Under the pieces are notes generated by a model that was not told the DNA's origin, did not search any database, and worked only from the letters and a program-made list of their open reading frames with translations. A stretch of 64,000 nt of DNA. It comes from Candidatus Gastranaerophilales bacterium (lineage in GTDB: Bacteria; Cyanobacteriota; Vampirovibrionia; Gastranaerophilales; Gastranaerophilaceae). Positions within the stretch are counted from its first letter, which is position 1. Every line of letters begins with the position of its first letter. A program made the position numbers and the translations under genes. The DNA is taken from assembly GCA_944325885.1 (NCBI GenBank), contig CALVBT010000008.1:22981-86980 (forward strand). Direction: 5' to 3'. Positions 1-8,556 of this stretch are shown piece after piece.

Positions 1-421
1 TATTAAAGATATCCATAAAGTAGTTTAAAATTCCCTGCTGTGCATACAGCCATTTGAAGGCAATTGCCGCTACTACGATAGATACAATTACCGGAAGGTA
101 AATCAAAATTTTATAAAGCGTAATCCCTTTGATTTTTTGATTAATCATAATGGCTATGATTAGAGGAAACACTACCAGAAACGGCACTGCAACAACAAGA
201 TAAATAAATGTGTTAAAAAGCACTTTGTAAAAAACAGGGCTTTTTAAAAGGGTAATATAATTGTCCAGCGATACATAGGCCGGATGATAGATGTTATTTG
301 AGTAATCAAAAAAGCTCAGGATAATAGTTTCAAAAAACGGTATAAAAAAGAACAATATCAATATTACGGCTGCCGGCAGCAGAAAAAGATACGGAACATA
401 TTTTTTGTAGTATTTATACAT
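1..421 (-). CDS. Sugar ABC transporter permease (MalF/UgpA type), 3' end outside window
   Basis: The gene starts at 421 on the minus strand behind a GGGGAG ribosome-binding site and runs off the left edge after 140 codons. The translation opens MYKYYKKYVPYLFLLPA, a hydrophobic signal anchor, then has the LDNY(I/F) segment and further membrane helices typical of MalF/UgpA-type permeases for carbohydrates. It would form half of the inner-membrane channel of an ABC importer. It is the last visible gene of an operon with a kinase, a regulator and an exported protein; the gap to the preceding gene is 18 nt. The EAA loop that contacts the ATPase lies outside the window, so the family call rests on the N-terminal part. 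Confidence 0.8.
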   Translation of the reverse strand, partial: MYKYYKKYVPYLFLLPAAVILILFFFIPFFETIILSFFDYSNNIYHPAYVSLDNYITLLKSPVFYKVLFNTFIYLVVAVPFLVVFPLIIAIMINQKIKGITLYKILIYLPVIVSIVVAAIAFKWLYAQQGILNYFMDIFN

Positions 422-439
422 TTTTCTCCCCTGTGGGTT

Positions 440-1423
440 TTAGTTTTGCAGTTGTGTTTTCAGGCATGAGCCGTTTTGCGACACCTGAAAGTTTGTATCG
501 GTTAAAGACATAAGCATTGCCCTGTCCCCGTAAAAATCTATAGACCACGCACCGAGATATTTGGGTTTTTCTCCTGTTGCCGCATAAGCAAATACAATGA
601 TTCTTTCTGGATTCAGTGCATCCCAGCCTATAGGGTATATATCCCAGCGGTAATCTTTTAAATAAAGATTGTGGTTTTCTCTCCAGTAATACTGGATAGC
701 TTCTCGAACTTCCGAGAGTTCTTTTATCTTTCCCGTTTCAAGATTATAAACCAGAAGATTTGTTCTCCACAAGCCATCCGGCGTGTAAGAAACTTTTTCT
801 TTAAAAGCTATTTTCTTTCCGTCTGCTGACCAGTCTATGACTGTCAGCGTCTTTTGTACATCAAGGTCGAGTGAGTCCATCTGGCTTCTGTAAATAGTTT
901 TTCTGCCTTCATTAATATGCGCACGTTCTATCCTCTCCATCAGGTCTTTTTCTATATCAAGGTTCATAAGATACAACTCTGAACCGGCAGTTCTGGTGGA
1001 CGGATAGTAAAATATAGTAGAATAAACCATTTTGTCAAAGCCCGGCGATACAACACCCGTTGATTTGATTTGTTTTTTCTTTTTCAGGTCGTTTAAATTT
1101 ATCTCCTGCAGCCCCGGCGGGTTATTGTATTTCATTAAAAGCAAAGAAGGATCCGGCAGGTCTACGAGTTTTGAATCTTTTTCAAATTTTGGCGAAGGAA
1201 TATCTATGTTCTGTGCGGCTGCTTTGTTCACGGCACGGTAATATTCCTGCATTGTTTTTGGCATATTGTTGACAGGCGCAGGGTGGGCTTTTTTGTAACT
1301 TTTTGTCCAGAAAAATTTTGATGCAACATCTCTTTCAAAATCAAAAGCAAATGCCGCCTGTGTGAGCAGCAAAAATATGCCTATAACAATCAGCTGAAAT
1401 TTTAAATAAAATTGCCGCTGCAT
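440..1423 (-). CDS. Exported propeller-like protein of unknown function
   Basis: 327 residues with a clear N-terminal signal sequence (residues about 9-27, hydrophobic, ending AFA before FDFERD). The segments around VIDWSADGKKIAFKE and the YSTIFYYPSTRTAGSELYLMN stretch look like single blades of TolB/PD40-type beta propellers, so a periplasmic or surface propeller is likely; I cannot name a family. Its start codon touches the stop of the response regulator (TAAATG), so the two are translationally coupled. The sugar permease follows 18 nt later. The context suggests a role in sensing or binding the transported substrate, which is inference. Confidence 0.6.
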   Translation of the reverse strand: MQRQFYLKFQLIVIGIFLLLTQAAFAFDFERDVASKFFWTKSYKKAHPAPVNNMPKTMQEYYRAVNKAAAQNIDIPSPKFEKDSKLVDLPDPSLLLMKYNNPPGLQEINLNDLKKKKQIKSTGVVSPGFDKMVYSTIFYYPSTRTAGSELYLMNLDIEKDLMERIERAHINEGRKTIYRSQMDSLDLDVQKTLTVIDWSADGKKIAFKEKVSYTPDGLWRTNLLVYNLETGKIKELSEVREAIQYYWRENHNLYLKDYRWDIYPIGWDALNPERIIVFAYAATGEKPKYLGAWSIDFYGDRAMLMSLTDTNFQVSQNGSCLKTQLQN

Positions 1424-2101
1424 TTATACAAGTCCCTCTCTCATTGCAGTAACAGCAGCCTGTGTTCTGTCGTTTACGTACAATTTTTGTAAAATACTGT
1501 GAACATGTGCTTTTGCTGTTGCCCTTGTAATAAAGAGTTTTTCTGCAATTTCCGGATTTGATAATCCGTCTACAATAAGAGCAAGAACCTCAAGCTCTCT
1601 TTCCGTAAGACCAAACGTGTTTTTTGTGGATTTGTAGCTGGCAACAGCATCTGTCGCTGCTGTGTCACTTTTTTGTCTTTGTACATTAGACAGTACAAGT
1701 CTGGCTATAGCAGGGTCTAGCCACGCTGTACCCTCGTTTACCGCAACAATTGCAGAGGTAAGCTGTTCTGGGGTTGCACCTTTCATAATATACCCGTCAG
1801 CACCTGCGGCAAGTGCGGCAAAAACGTCATCATCGTTGTCACGTGATGTAAATATAAGGATTTTGCAGCCCAAATCCGCTTCTTTTATTTGTCTTGTTGC
1901 TTCGATGCCGTCTATTACCGGCAGCCCGATGTCCATAAGCACAACATCAGGCTTAAGCTCTTTTGTCTTTTCAACACCGAGCATTCCGTCTTCTGCTTCA
2001 CCTATGAGGGATATGCCCTGTGTCTTTTCAATAACGAGAGCCGTTCCCATTCTTATCATTGTATGGTCTTCGACCAGCAATACTTTTATATCTTCTGCCA
2101 T
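1424..2101 (-). CDS. NarL/FixJ-family response regulator
   Basis: 225 residues. An N-terminal receiver domain (about 5-120) has the acidic pair E11-D12, the phospho-acceptor D57 in LMDIGLP and K107 in GYIMKG. A C-terminal LuxR-type helix-turn-helix (about 160-225) begins TERELEVLALI and contains the recognition-helix pattern NPEIAEKLFITRATAKAHV. It is a DNA-binding output protein phosphorylated by a histidine kinase, most likely the one encoded immediately upstream, whose stop overlaps this start by one base. Probable targets are its own operon with the exported protein and the sugar permease; this is inferred from position. Confidence 0.93.
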   Translation of the reverse strand: MAEDIKVLLVEDHTMIRMGTALVIEKTQGISLIGEAEDGMLGVEKTKELKPDVVLMDIGLPVIDGIEATRQIKEADLGCKILIFTSRDNDDDVFAALAAGADGYIMKGATPEQLTSAIVAVNEGTAWLDPAIARLVLSNVQRQKSDTAATDAVASYKSTKNTFGLTERELEVLALIVDGLSNPEIAEKLFITRATAKAHVHSILQKLYVNDRTQAAVTAMREGLV

Positions 2102-3657
2102 TACACTTTTTCCTTAACCTTTAATGATTCCGGAATAAGAACAGAAAATACGCTGCCCTTACCCACCTGACTTTCTGCCCATATCTTGCCGTTGTGGGCT
2201 TCTACTATCTGTCTGGAAAGATACAGTCCGAGTCCTGTTCCTGCAGAACGTTTCTGGCTTGTACCTTGTGAAAATCTCTTGAAAAGTTTTTTCAAATCGT
2301 CTTTTGGTATCCCTATACCATTGTCTTTTACGTTTAAAATCAAGTCGCCTTCTTTGTTCAGCAGACCGATTTCTATGTGTCCGCCCTGACTTGTATGATT
2401 CAGCGCATTGCCGCACAGATTGAGCAGTACTCTTCTCAATTCGTTTCTGTCAGCAGTGATTTCTGACTCCTGTGTGCCGTCGTATTTTATTTCTATTGTT
2501 ATGTTCTTTTTGTCAGCAATCGCCTGAACCTGTCCGACACATTCATCAATAAATGATTTTAGATTGAAAGTTGTTTTGCAAAGGCTCAGCTTGCCTGCCT
2601 CGTACTTGTAAACCTCAAGCAGTGCATTAACAAGCCCCAGCATATCTTCGTTGCTTTTTTTCATTGTATCAAGCAGGGTCTTTTGCTTGTCGCTGATTTC
2701 ACCCAGAGAGCCGTCAAGGAAAAATTCCAGAGTCTGTATTGCCGCAAGAAGAGGTGTTCTCAAATCATGCGTGAGTGTGGCAATAAAATCATCTCTGAGT
2801 CTGTCCATTTCTTTTTGCAGGCTGACATTTCTGACTACGCCTACGTAGTTTATTTCGTCTTCGTTTTTTCCGTCAGCCGGAATCGGTGAAAAGTTGATTT
2901 CCACAGGGATATTTTTATCATTTATGCAATTTTTAACAGCAGCGTTTCTTAAAAGCACTTCTTTTTTGTCGTTTGTTATTTTTTGCAGCTGCTTTTCTTC
3001 AAATACAATAAAGTCTTCTATAGACTTGCCTTCCAAAAAATGTTTGTCGAGGCCGGTAAGGTTTTCAAAAGCGGGATTTGCCTGCACAATCGTTCTGTCA
3101 GGCGCAATTATAATAATTCCGTCCGCACAGTAATTTATAATCGCACTCAGTTTTACATTAGATTCCAGCAAATCTGCTGTTTTTTGCATAACAATTTCTT
3201 CGAGTGAATGTGAGTATTTCTCCAGCTGTGATTTTGCCTCGGACAGTTCTTCAATTTTTTTGTTAAGCTCTGTGATTAGTCCGCTTCGCTCAAGTCCGTT
3301 TCTTATACTGATGAGCAAATCTTCATTGTCCCACGGTTTTTCAATATATTTGTAGATACCGACTTCGTTTATTGCTTTTATTGCATTTTCTTTGTCGGCA
3401 TAGCCGGTGAGCAGTATCATACTTGTATCCGGACATGTCTTTTTTGCTTCTGACAGAAATTCAAATCCGTTCATCTCCGGCATCATAAAATCAGAAAGAA
3501 TCAAATCCGGTGTTGTTTGTTTTATGCTTTCCAGTGCTTTTTTCGGGCTGTCAAAATATTCAACATTTTCAAATCCTTCCAGCGAAAGGAGCATTTTTAA
3601 TGTTGACAACAGCATTGTATCGTCATCTACAGCTATAATTTTTTTATCTTTATACAT
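2101..3657 (-). CDS. Histidine kinase with N-terminal receiver domain (REC-coil-PAS-HisKA-HATPase)
   Basis: 518 residues with no membrane segment, so it is cytoplasmic. The order is receiver domain (5-125, phospho-acceptor D56 in LILSDFMMP), coiled coil (128-165), PAS (168-285), HisKA with H297 in THDLRTP, and the HATPase domain with N417, DNGIGIP at 445-451 and GTGLGL at 473-478. All catalytic boxes are intact. A receiver placed before the kinase usually means that another phosphorelay or the kinase itself controls activity. The stop overlaps the start of the NarL-type regulator by 1 nt. The start has a purine-rich AAGGA upstream. Copy 1 of the dispersed repeat lies about 95 bp upstream. Confidence 0.92.
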   Translation of the reverse strand: MYKDKKIIAVDDDTMLLSTLKMLLSLEGFENVEYFDSPKKALESIKQTTPDLILSDFMMPEMNGFEFLSEAKKTCPDTSMILLTGYADKENAIKAINEVGIYKYIEKPWDNEDLLISIRNGLERSGLITELNKKIEELSEAKSQLEKYSHSLEEIVMQKTADLLESNVKLSAIINYCADGIIIIAPDRTIVQANPAFENLTGLDKHFLEGKSIEDFIVFEEKQLQKITNDKKEVLLRNAAVKNCINDKNIPVEINFSPIPADGKNEDEINYVGVVRNVSLQKEMDRLRDDFIATLTHDLRTPLLAAIQTLEFFLDGSLGEISDKQKTLLDTMKKSNEDMLGLVNALLEVYKYEAGKLSLCKTTFNLKSFIDECVGQVQAIADKKNITIEIKYDGTQESEITADRNELRRVLLNLCGNALNHTSQGGHIEIGLLNKEGDLILNVKDNGIGIPKDDLKKLFKRFSQGTSQKRSAGTGLGLYLSRQIVEAHNGKIWAESQVGKGSVFSVLIPESLKVKEKV

Positions 3658-3754
3658 ATACTCACAATATCCTTAACTAAAGGATATCTTATATTTTCAA
3701 GCAGGACAAATATTTTACAAATGTAAAGCAATATACTATAATTTTTAATATTTC

Positions 3755-3888
3755 ATATAGTCAACTGACTCCGACTACTTGTTGAACCTGTGCATTAATC
3801 AAGTGCACTCATTACAAACAAGTCCGGCACAGGCAACAAGTGCATGGGGTCACTTTACTAGCTACAATCCAGACCGCCACAGACATAT
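3755..3888 (+). repeat. Dispersed structured repeat, copy 1
   Basis: This copy lies between the divergent kinase and Lrp genes. Three helices can pair in one 85-nt hairpin: GACTCC 3767-3772 with GGGGTC 3846-3851, ACTTGTTG 3777-3784 with CAACAAGT 3834-3841 (perfect), and CCTGTGC 3787-3793 with GCACAGG 3827-3833. A shorter conserved tail (GACCGCCACAGACATAT, about 3872-3888) marks the right end. The left end reads ATAGTCAACTGACTCC as in the other two copies near 16.4 kb and 50.7 kb. Of the three, this copy is the shortest. Confidence 0.85.
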
Positions 3889-3909
3889 TATATTGGAGAA
3901 AATATTTTT

Positions 3910-4392
3910 ATGAGAGATGAATTGCTTTCGATACTGGAAAAAAACAGCAGAATTGATTTTAAAGAGCTGGCTGTATTGTTGGGAGTTTCTGAAGAGCAGG
4001 TGCTTGATGAAATTTCAAAACTTGAAAAAGAAAATATTATCTGCGCCTATCATACCCTGATTAACTGGGAAAAAACCGATATCGAAAAGGTTTCGGCATT
4101 GATAGAGGTAAAAGTTACCCCTCAAAGAGGACAGGGCTTTGACCATATAGCGGAGAGAATTTATAACTATCCGGAGGTAAAATCCGTTTATTTGATATCA
4201 GGCGGATACGATTTGCTGGTTACATTAGAGGAAAAATCGCTTAAGGAAATTGCAGGTTTTGTTTCGGATAAATTGTCTACTTTAGACAGTGTCTTGAGTA
4301 CGGCTACACATTTTATCCTCAAAAAATATAAAGACCACGGTACTATTATCAATAAAACATCAAAAGACGAAAGAGAGATGTTTACACCATGA
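3910..4392 (+). CDS. Lrp/AsnC-family transcriptional regulator
   Basis: 160 residues. The N-terminal winged helix-turn-helix (about 1-50, with FKELAVLLGVSEEQVLDEISKLEKENII) is followed by a ligand-binding RAM domain (about 60-140, with VKSVYLISGGYDLLVTLEEKSL). Such proteins sense amino acids and form octamers on DNA. The last four bases overlap the aminotransferase start (ATGA), so regulator and enzyme are co-expressed, and the regulator probably controls that enzyme or its pathway. A GGAGAA ribosome-binding site sits 11 nt upstream. The length and domain order are normal for the family. Confidence 0.9.
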   Translation: MRDELLSILEKNSRIDFKELAVLLGVSEEQVLDEISKLEKENIICAYHTLINWEKTDIEKVSALIEVKVTPQRGQGFDHIAERIYNYPEVKSVYLISGGYDLLVTLEEKSLKEIAGFVSDKLSTLDSVLSTATHFILKKYKDHGTIINKTSKDEREMFTP

Positions 4393-5558
4393 AAAATTTT
4401 CTCTCAGAAAAAGTCGTAAATCTAAAACCATCCGGTATAAGAAAATTTTTTGATATTGTAAGCGAGATGAAAGACGCAATATCATTGGGCGTTGGCGAAC
4501 CTGACTTTGATACACCCTGGTTTATCAGAGATGAGGGAATTTATTCACTCGAAAAGGGACGTACCTTTTATACCTCAAATGCAGGCCTGAAAGCCTTGAG
4601 GCAGGAGATATCAAATTATATTCAAAGAACACAGGGGATAAAATACTGCCCTGATTCAGAGATTATTGTTACCGTAGGCGGTTCTGAGGCGATAGATATA
4701 GGTTTGCGTGCTGTGATAAATCCAGGTGAGGAAGTTGTTATCCCGCAGCCCTCTTATGTTTCTTATGAGCCGTGCGCTGTTCTTGCTGATGCACAGCCTG
4801 TGATTGTCAATTTAAAGGCAGAAAACGAGTTCAGATTGCAGCCTGAAGAGCTGCTGAATGCAATAACCGATAAAACAAAGGTGTTGATTCTTCCTTATCC
4901 TAACAATCCGACAGGGGCAATAATGGAGCGTGAGGATTTGCAAAAAATTGCAGATATCGTAAAAGAAAAAGACTTGCTTGTTATGTCGGATGAAATTTAT
5001 TCCGCTTTGACTTACAAGGACAAACATATCTCCATTGCGTCATTAGACGGGATGAGGGAGCGAACAATTTTGATAAACGGTTTTTCAAAAGCTTATGCAA
5101 TGACGGGATGGCGTTTGGGCTACGCATGCGGGCCTTGTGATATCATCAAACAGATGACAAAAATCCATCAATTTGCAATAATGTGCGCGCCTACAACCAG
5201 CCAGTATGCGGCTGTAGAAGCTTTGAAAAAAGGCGATGAAGAGGTGGAGAAAATGCGCCAATCTTACAACCAGCGCAGACGTTTTTTGATGCAGGCGTTT
5301 AAAGATATGGGGCTTTCTTGTTTTGAACCTTTCGGGGCTTTTTATGTATTCCCCTGCATAAAAGAATTCAATATGACATCAGAAGAGTTTGCAACGAAAC
5401 TCCTTATGGAAGAAAAGGTCGCTGTTGTACCGGGGACTGCGTTTGGTGATTGCGGTGAAGGGTATTTGAGAATATCTTATGCTTATTCGCTCGATAGTCT
5501 GAAAGAGGCAATCTCCCGCATAGAGAGATTTGTAAAAAGACTGCGCCACTCCGGCTGA
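4389..5558 (+). CDS. PLP-dependent aminotransferase, class I/II (aspartate/PatA-like)
   Basis: 389 residues, fold type I. The PLP lysine is K234 in GFSKAYAMTGWRLGY; PYPNNPTG (169-176), the PLP-binding SDEIY (200-204) and the substrate-binding arginine in GYLRISYA near the C-terminus are present. The family includes aspartate aminotransferase and N-acetyl-diaminopimelate aminotransferase (PatA), and sequence reading alone cannot choose between them. It overlaps the Lrp-type regulator by 4 nt. A long imperfect hairpin follows at 5571-5606. A role in aspartate or lysine-pathway amino-acid metabolism is likely; dapB in the same window would fit but is not linked. Confidence 0.9.
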   Translation: MKNFLSEKVVNLKPSGIRKFFDIVSEMKDAISLGVGEPDFDTPWFIRDEGIYSLEKGRTFYTSNAGLKALRQEISNYIQRTQGIKYCPDSEIIVTVGGSEAIDIGLRAVINPGEEVVIPQPSYVSYEPCAVLADAQPVIVNLKAENEFRLQPEELLNAITDKTKVLILPYPNNPTGAIMEREDLQKIADIVKEKDLLVMSDEIYSALTYKDKHISIASLDGMRERTILINGFSKAYAMTGWRLGYACGPCDIIKQMTKIHQFAIMCAPTTSQYAAVEALKKGDEEVEKMRQSYNQRRRFLMQAFKDMGLSCFEPFGAFYVFPCIKEFNMTSEEFATKLLMEEKVAVVPGTAFGDCGEGYLRISYAYSLDSLKEAISRIERFVKRLRHSG

Positions 5559-5570
5559 TGCTAAAAAAAA

Positions 5571-5606
5571 CCTCTTTGCGCAAAAAGATTTTTTGTGTAA
5601 AGAGGT
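5571..5606 (-). terminator. Long hairpin after the aminotransferase, terminator-like on the minus strand
   Basis: CCTCTTT at the left pairs with AAAGAGG at the right, and the inner CGCAAAAA pairs with TTTTTGTG, around a 4-5 nt loop. Eight A residues precede it on the plus strand, so the T run lies on the minus-strand side. It may protect the 3' end of the aminotransferase mRNA, or terminate in the minus direction. Confidence 0.5.
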
Positions 5607-5747
5607 GAGCACTAAGTACAAGCAATCAGAAGAGTTGAGGATTTACTTGATTATGATAACCTTCTTGTGCTGCTATTACATTGCGCAAAACTGTAATGTT
5701 TTACTTTAATACTTTCGGGCAATAAGTTAAATATTCTTAGTATTAAA

Positions 5748-5777
5748 TTGATTTTTATTTTTTCTCGTTGATATAAT
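5748..5777 (+). promoter_or_regulatory. Sigma-70-type promoter of the oxidoreductase operon
   Basis: TTGATT at 5748-5753 and a perfect TATAAT at 5772-5777 are separated by 18 bp. The start codon at 5816 has an AGGGGAA ribosome-binding site. Confidence 0.6.
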
Positions 5778-5815
5778 TGGGTAAAATAAGTTTTACGTAA
5801 ACAGGGGAATAGAAT

Positions 5816-6811
5816 ATGACGGTAAAGGTCGCAGTTTTGGGTGCGGGAATCTGGGGTAAAAATCTTGTAAGAAATTTTTATAACCTGAATTATCTTCACA
5901 CAGTTTGTGATATGGATGAAGAAAACAGAAAAAAGGTCAATGCGGATTATCCTGAAATTTATACAACGCCTGATTTTAATGAAGTATTGAATAATAAAGA
6001 AATCAACGCTGTTGTTATTGCGACTCCGAGCCATACGCATTTTAAACTCGTGAAAATGGCACTCGAAGCAGGAAAACATGTTTATGTCGAAAAACCTATT
6101 GCCACAGCAAGTGAAGAGGCATTGATTCTTAAAGAACTGGCAGAATCAAAAAATCTTGTTTTGATGGTAGGTCACCTGCTTTTGTATCATCCTGCAGTAA
6201 ACAGACTGAAAATGATTGTGGAATCCGGCGAACTCGGAGAAATCAAATATGTGCAATCTGACAGACTGAATATAAATTATTTTAAAAACGACAGAAGCGT
6301 AATGTGGGATCTGGCTCCGCATGATGTTTCCATGGTCAGCTATATTCTGGGCGAAGAACCCAAAAGAGTAATCTCTGCAATGGGGGTAAGCTCGGAAGGC
6401 AATGAGATTATGGATATTACTCATATAGAAATTGAGTACGAATCAGGCTGTGTTGCTCATATATCTGACAGCTGGATTCATCCGCAAAAACGTGTAAATC
6501 TCATGTTGAGAGGTACAAAGGGTTCTGCGATGTTTGATGATACTTTGAAGGAAAATAAACTTCAGGTATTTAAAAACGATAAGCCAAACTCGGGCAGCAA
6601 CATTGCTCTTGATTATATAGAAATAGAACCTTTGAAACTTGAGTGCGAACACTTTGTAAAATGTATAGAACAAAACAAAAAAGCCAGAAGCGACGGAGAA
6701 AACGGCTATTTTGTAGTAAAAATACTTGAAGATGCAGAAAAAATGATGCTGGGCGACAAATTGCAGCTTTTGGAACATCACAGCTTTGCATCATCAAGAA
6801 GCAAACAATAG
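5816..6811 (+). CDS. Gfo/Idh/MocA-family NAD(P)-dependent sugar oxidoreductase
   Basis: 331 residues. A Rossmann fold with GAGIWG (10-14) is followed by the family signature EKPIA with K93, and by DLAPHDVSM in the C-terminal substrate domain, which carries the catalytic His/Asp pair. The pattern is closest to the UDP-N-acetylhexosamine 3-dehydrogenases (WlbA type) that oxidise nucleotide sugars for surface polysaccharides; the exact substrate is not readable. The CDP-alcohol phosphotransferase follows with a 28-nt spacer, so the two probably form an operon concerned with envelope precursors. Confidence 0.87.
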   Translation: MTVKVAVLGAGIWGKNLVRNFYNLNYLHTVCDMDEENRKKVNADYPEIYTTPDFNEVLNNKEINAVVIATPSHTHFKLVKMALEAGKHVYVEKPIATASEEALILKELAESKNLVLMVGHLLLYHPAVNRLKMIVESGELGEIKYVQSDRLNINYFKNDRSVMWDLAPHDVSMVSYILGEEPKRVISAMGVSSEGNEIMDITHIEIEYESGCVAHISDSWIHPQKRVNLMLRGTKGSAMFDDTLKENKLQVFKNDKPNSGSNIALDYIEIEPLKLECEHFVKCIEQNKKARSDGENGYFVVKILEDAEKMMLGDKLQLLEHHSFASSRSKQ

Positions 6812-6839
6812 ATTTGAGGATGTCACGAGGAGTATAAAA

Positions 6840-7511
6840 ATGGCAAATTTAATTACAATATTACGAATGATTATAGCTTTTATTGCTATATGCTTGTTGT
6901 TCTTTCAGACACCGGCATGTTACATCACGGCTTTTGTCTTAACCATCATTGCAATATGGTTTGACGGGTTGGACGGATTTGTTGCCAGATTGTTGAACGA
7001 AAGTTCAAAATTCGGTGCAGTGCTGGATATTCTGGGTGATAGAGTTGTTGAAAATATCTACTGGATTGTGTTTGCAGTTCTGGGCTGGATTCCTGTATGG
7101 GTTCCGTTGATAGTTGTAACAAGAGGCATTTTAACTGACGGTGTAAGAAGTATTGCTCTGGAACAGGGTTATACAGCATTTGGTTCTACTACAATGATGA
7201 AAACAAAACTGGGACATTTTCTTGTAGCGTCCAATTTTTCTAGAGGCTCTTATGCTGTGACAAAAGCATTTGCTTTTGCTTTTATGATTTTGTGCAATTT
7301 CCCGTTTGCAACAATGAACCTCTTCCTTCAAGGTGATGACCCTGCTTTGTCTGCACAGGCAACTGCCGCATGGGGAACTTTTCATAACATTTGTATAGCT
7401 ATTTGTCCGTTTGCACATTTTTGTGTGTATGCTGCAGTAGCATTCTGCGTTTTGAGAGGTCTACCTGTATTAATTGAAAGCAGAAGATTTTTTGTTGAAG
7501 ACAAAAAATAA
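6840..7511 (+). CDS. CDP-alcohol phosphatidyltransferase family membrane enzyme (PgsA-like)
   Basis: 223 residues from the ATG at 6840, which has GAGGAG upstream; an earlier in-frame ATG at 6786 would overlap the preceding gene and adds no family sequence. The signature D-x2-DG-x2-AR-x8-G-x3-D-x3-D is complete (D42, D45, G46, A49, R50, G59, D63, D67). Several hydrophobic helices follow. Members join a CDP-activated lipid or polyol to an alcohol; phosphatidylglycerophosphate synthase is the most common role. The oxidoreductase gene lies directly upstream, and a terminator follows. Confidence 0.85.
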   Translation: MANLITILRMIIAFIAICLLFFQTPACYITAFVLTIIAIWFDGLDGFVARLLNESSKFGAVLDILGDRVVENIYWIVFAVLGWIPVWVPLIVVTRGILTDGVRSIALEQGYTAFGSTTMMKTKLGHFLVASNFSRGSYAVTKAFAFAFMILCNFPFATMNLFLQGDDPALSAQATAAWGTFHNICIAICPFAHFCVYAAVAFCVLRGLPVLIESRRFFVEDKK

Positions 7512-7527
7512 ATAAATTAAACATCGA

Positions 7528-7564
7528 AATACCCTGATAGTATAGATTTATCGGGGTATTTTTG
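7528..7564 (+). terminator. Rho-independent terminator
   Basis: AATACCCTGATA (7528-7539) pairs with TATCGGGGTATT (7549-7560) around a 9-nt loop, and a T run follows. It ends the oxidoreductase/phosphotransferase transcript. Confidence 0.85.
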
Positions 7565-7658
7565 TATATTTTTATTAAATAAAGCTTAAAAACAGACAAA
7601 AAATTTTTTTATGTGCGTTATAAAATCAGGTAGAAGTTATTTATAGAAGTAAACTAAA

Positions 7659-8537
7659 ATGCAAGTACAAAGTACAACACAAATACAGCAGAATCCAAAC
7701 AAAAAACAAAACAATGTAGGTTCTTCTATAAAAGCACTGGTTGCGAGTTCTCTTGTTGCTCCTTTACTGTATCCCGTAAATTCAAGCATACTAAATATAA
7801 TGAAACGCAAGGGAAATCTGCCTGAAGATACTATAGATTTGATTCATAGCGCAGGAGAAAAAGCTTTAAAAGAGACAGGCTTGGCAGATAAAGGTGCAGA
7901 AATTATTTACCTGCAAAAACATCCTAAAGAACCGAGATTACCCAGAATTTTGACCATGTTTAATTTGCCGGAACAGGTCAAAAACGGCGACAATGCTTTT
8001 TGTGTATTAAAAAATGCAGTAAATCCATTAACAAAAGAAGTTGTATTTAAAGAAAATGCAATTTATATGCCTGCAAAAGATTTGTCTTATACTCTTTTTC
8101 ATGAAATCGGGCATGATTTAAATCACAATTTTTCAAAACTCGGTCTTGTCCTGCAAAAGCTCAGAATGCCTGCTTTAAAACTAGCCGGACTTGTTGCTCT
8201 TTTTGGTGCATTTACTAAAAATGTAAAACCTGAAGAAGGCAAAAATATGACAAAAACCCAGAAGTCTAAAAACTTTGTTCGAGATAATGCAGGAAAGCTT
8301 TCTTTTGCAATGACAATCCCTGTTCTTGTTGAAGAAGCTATGGCTACTTTTAAAGGACAAAAACTCGCAAATAAATATCTGCCGAAAGATATAGCAAAAA
8401 TTGTATCAAATTGCAATAAGGTCGCATTTTTAACTTATCTTTTAATGGCGGCAACTGTTGCATTGACTTCTTACAGCGCAGTAAAAATAAAAGACTATTT
8501 TGTTGCAAAAAAAGAAAATAAATCACCGGCTAATTAA
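7659..8537 (+). CDS. Putative membrane-associated zinc metalloprotease, unknown family
   Basis: 292 residues. An HEIGH motif at 148-152 (HExxH) follows a hydrophobic approach, and VEEAMAT at 224-230 offers E225/E226 as a third zinc ligand, a gluzincin-like layout. Hydrophobic stretches near 25-42, 172-188 and 254-275 suggest membrane association. The first 20 residues are Gln/Asn-rich and do not form a signal peptide. I do not recognise the family. It sits between the phosphotransferase terminator and trmL, with only 19 nt before trmL. The protease call is inferred from the zinc motif. Confidence 0.6.
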   Translation: MQVQSTTQIQQNPNKKQNNVGSSIKALVASSLVAPLLYPVNSSILNIMKRKGNLPEDTIDLIHSAGEKALKETGLADKGAEIIYLQKHPKEPRLPRILTMFNLPEQVKNGDNAFCVLKNAVNPLTKEVVFKENAIYMPAKDLSYTLFHEIGHDLNHNFSKLGLVLQKLRMPALKLAGLVALFGAFTKNVKPEEGKNMTKTQKSKNFVRDNAGKLSFAMTIPVLVEEAMATFKGQKLANKYLPKDIAKIVSNCNKVAFLTYLLMAATVALTSYSAVKIKDYFVAKKENKSPAN

Positions 8538-8556
8538 AATATGCTAAAATAATTCT

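Noticed and set aside
3767..3851. The repeat hairpin as an ordinary terminator
   Set aside because: It has no T run on either side, a 33-nt apical loop, and sequence conserved among copies well beyond the stems.
6786..6839. Earlier start of the CDP-alcohol phosphotransferase
   Set aside because: The added 18 residues are polar, overlap the oxidoreductase gene and lack a ribosome-binding site, while GAGGAG precedes the ATG at 6840.
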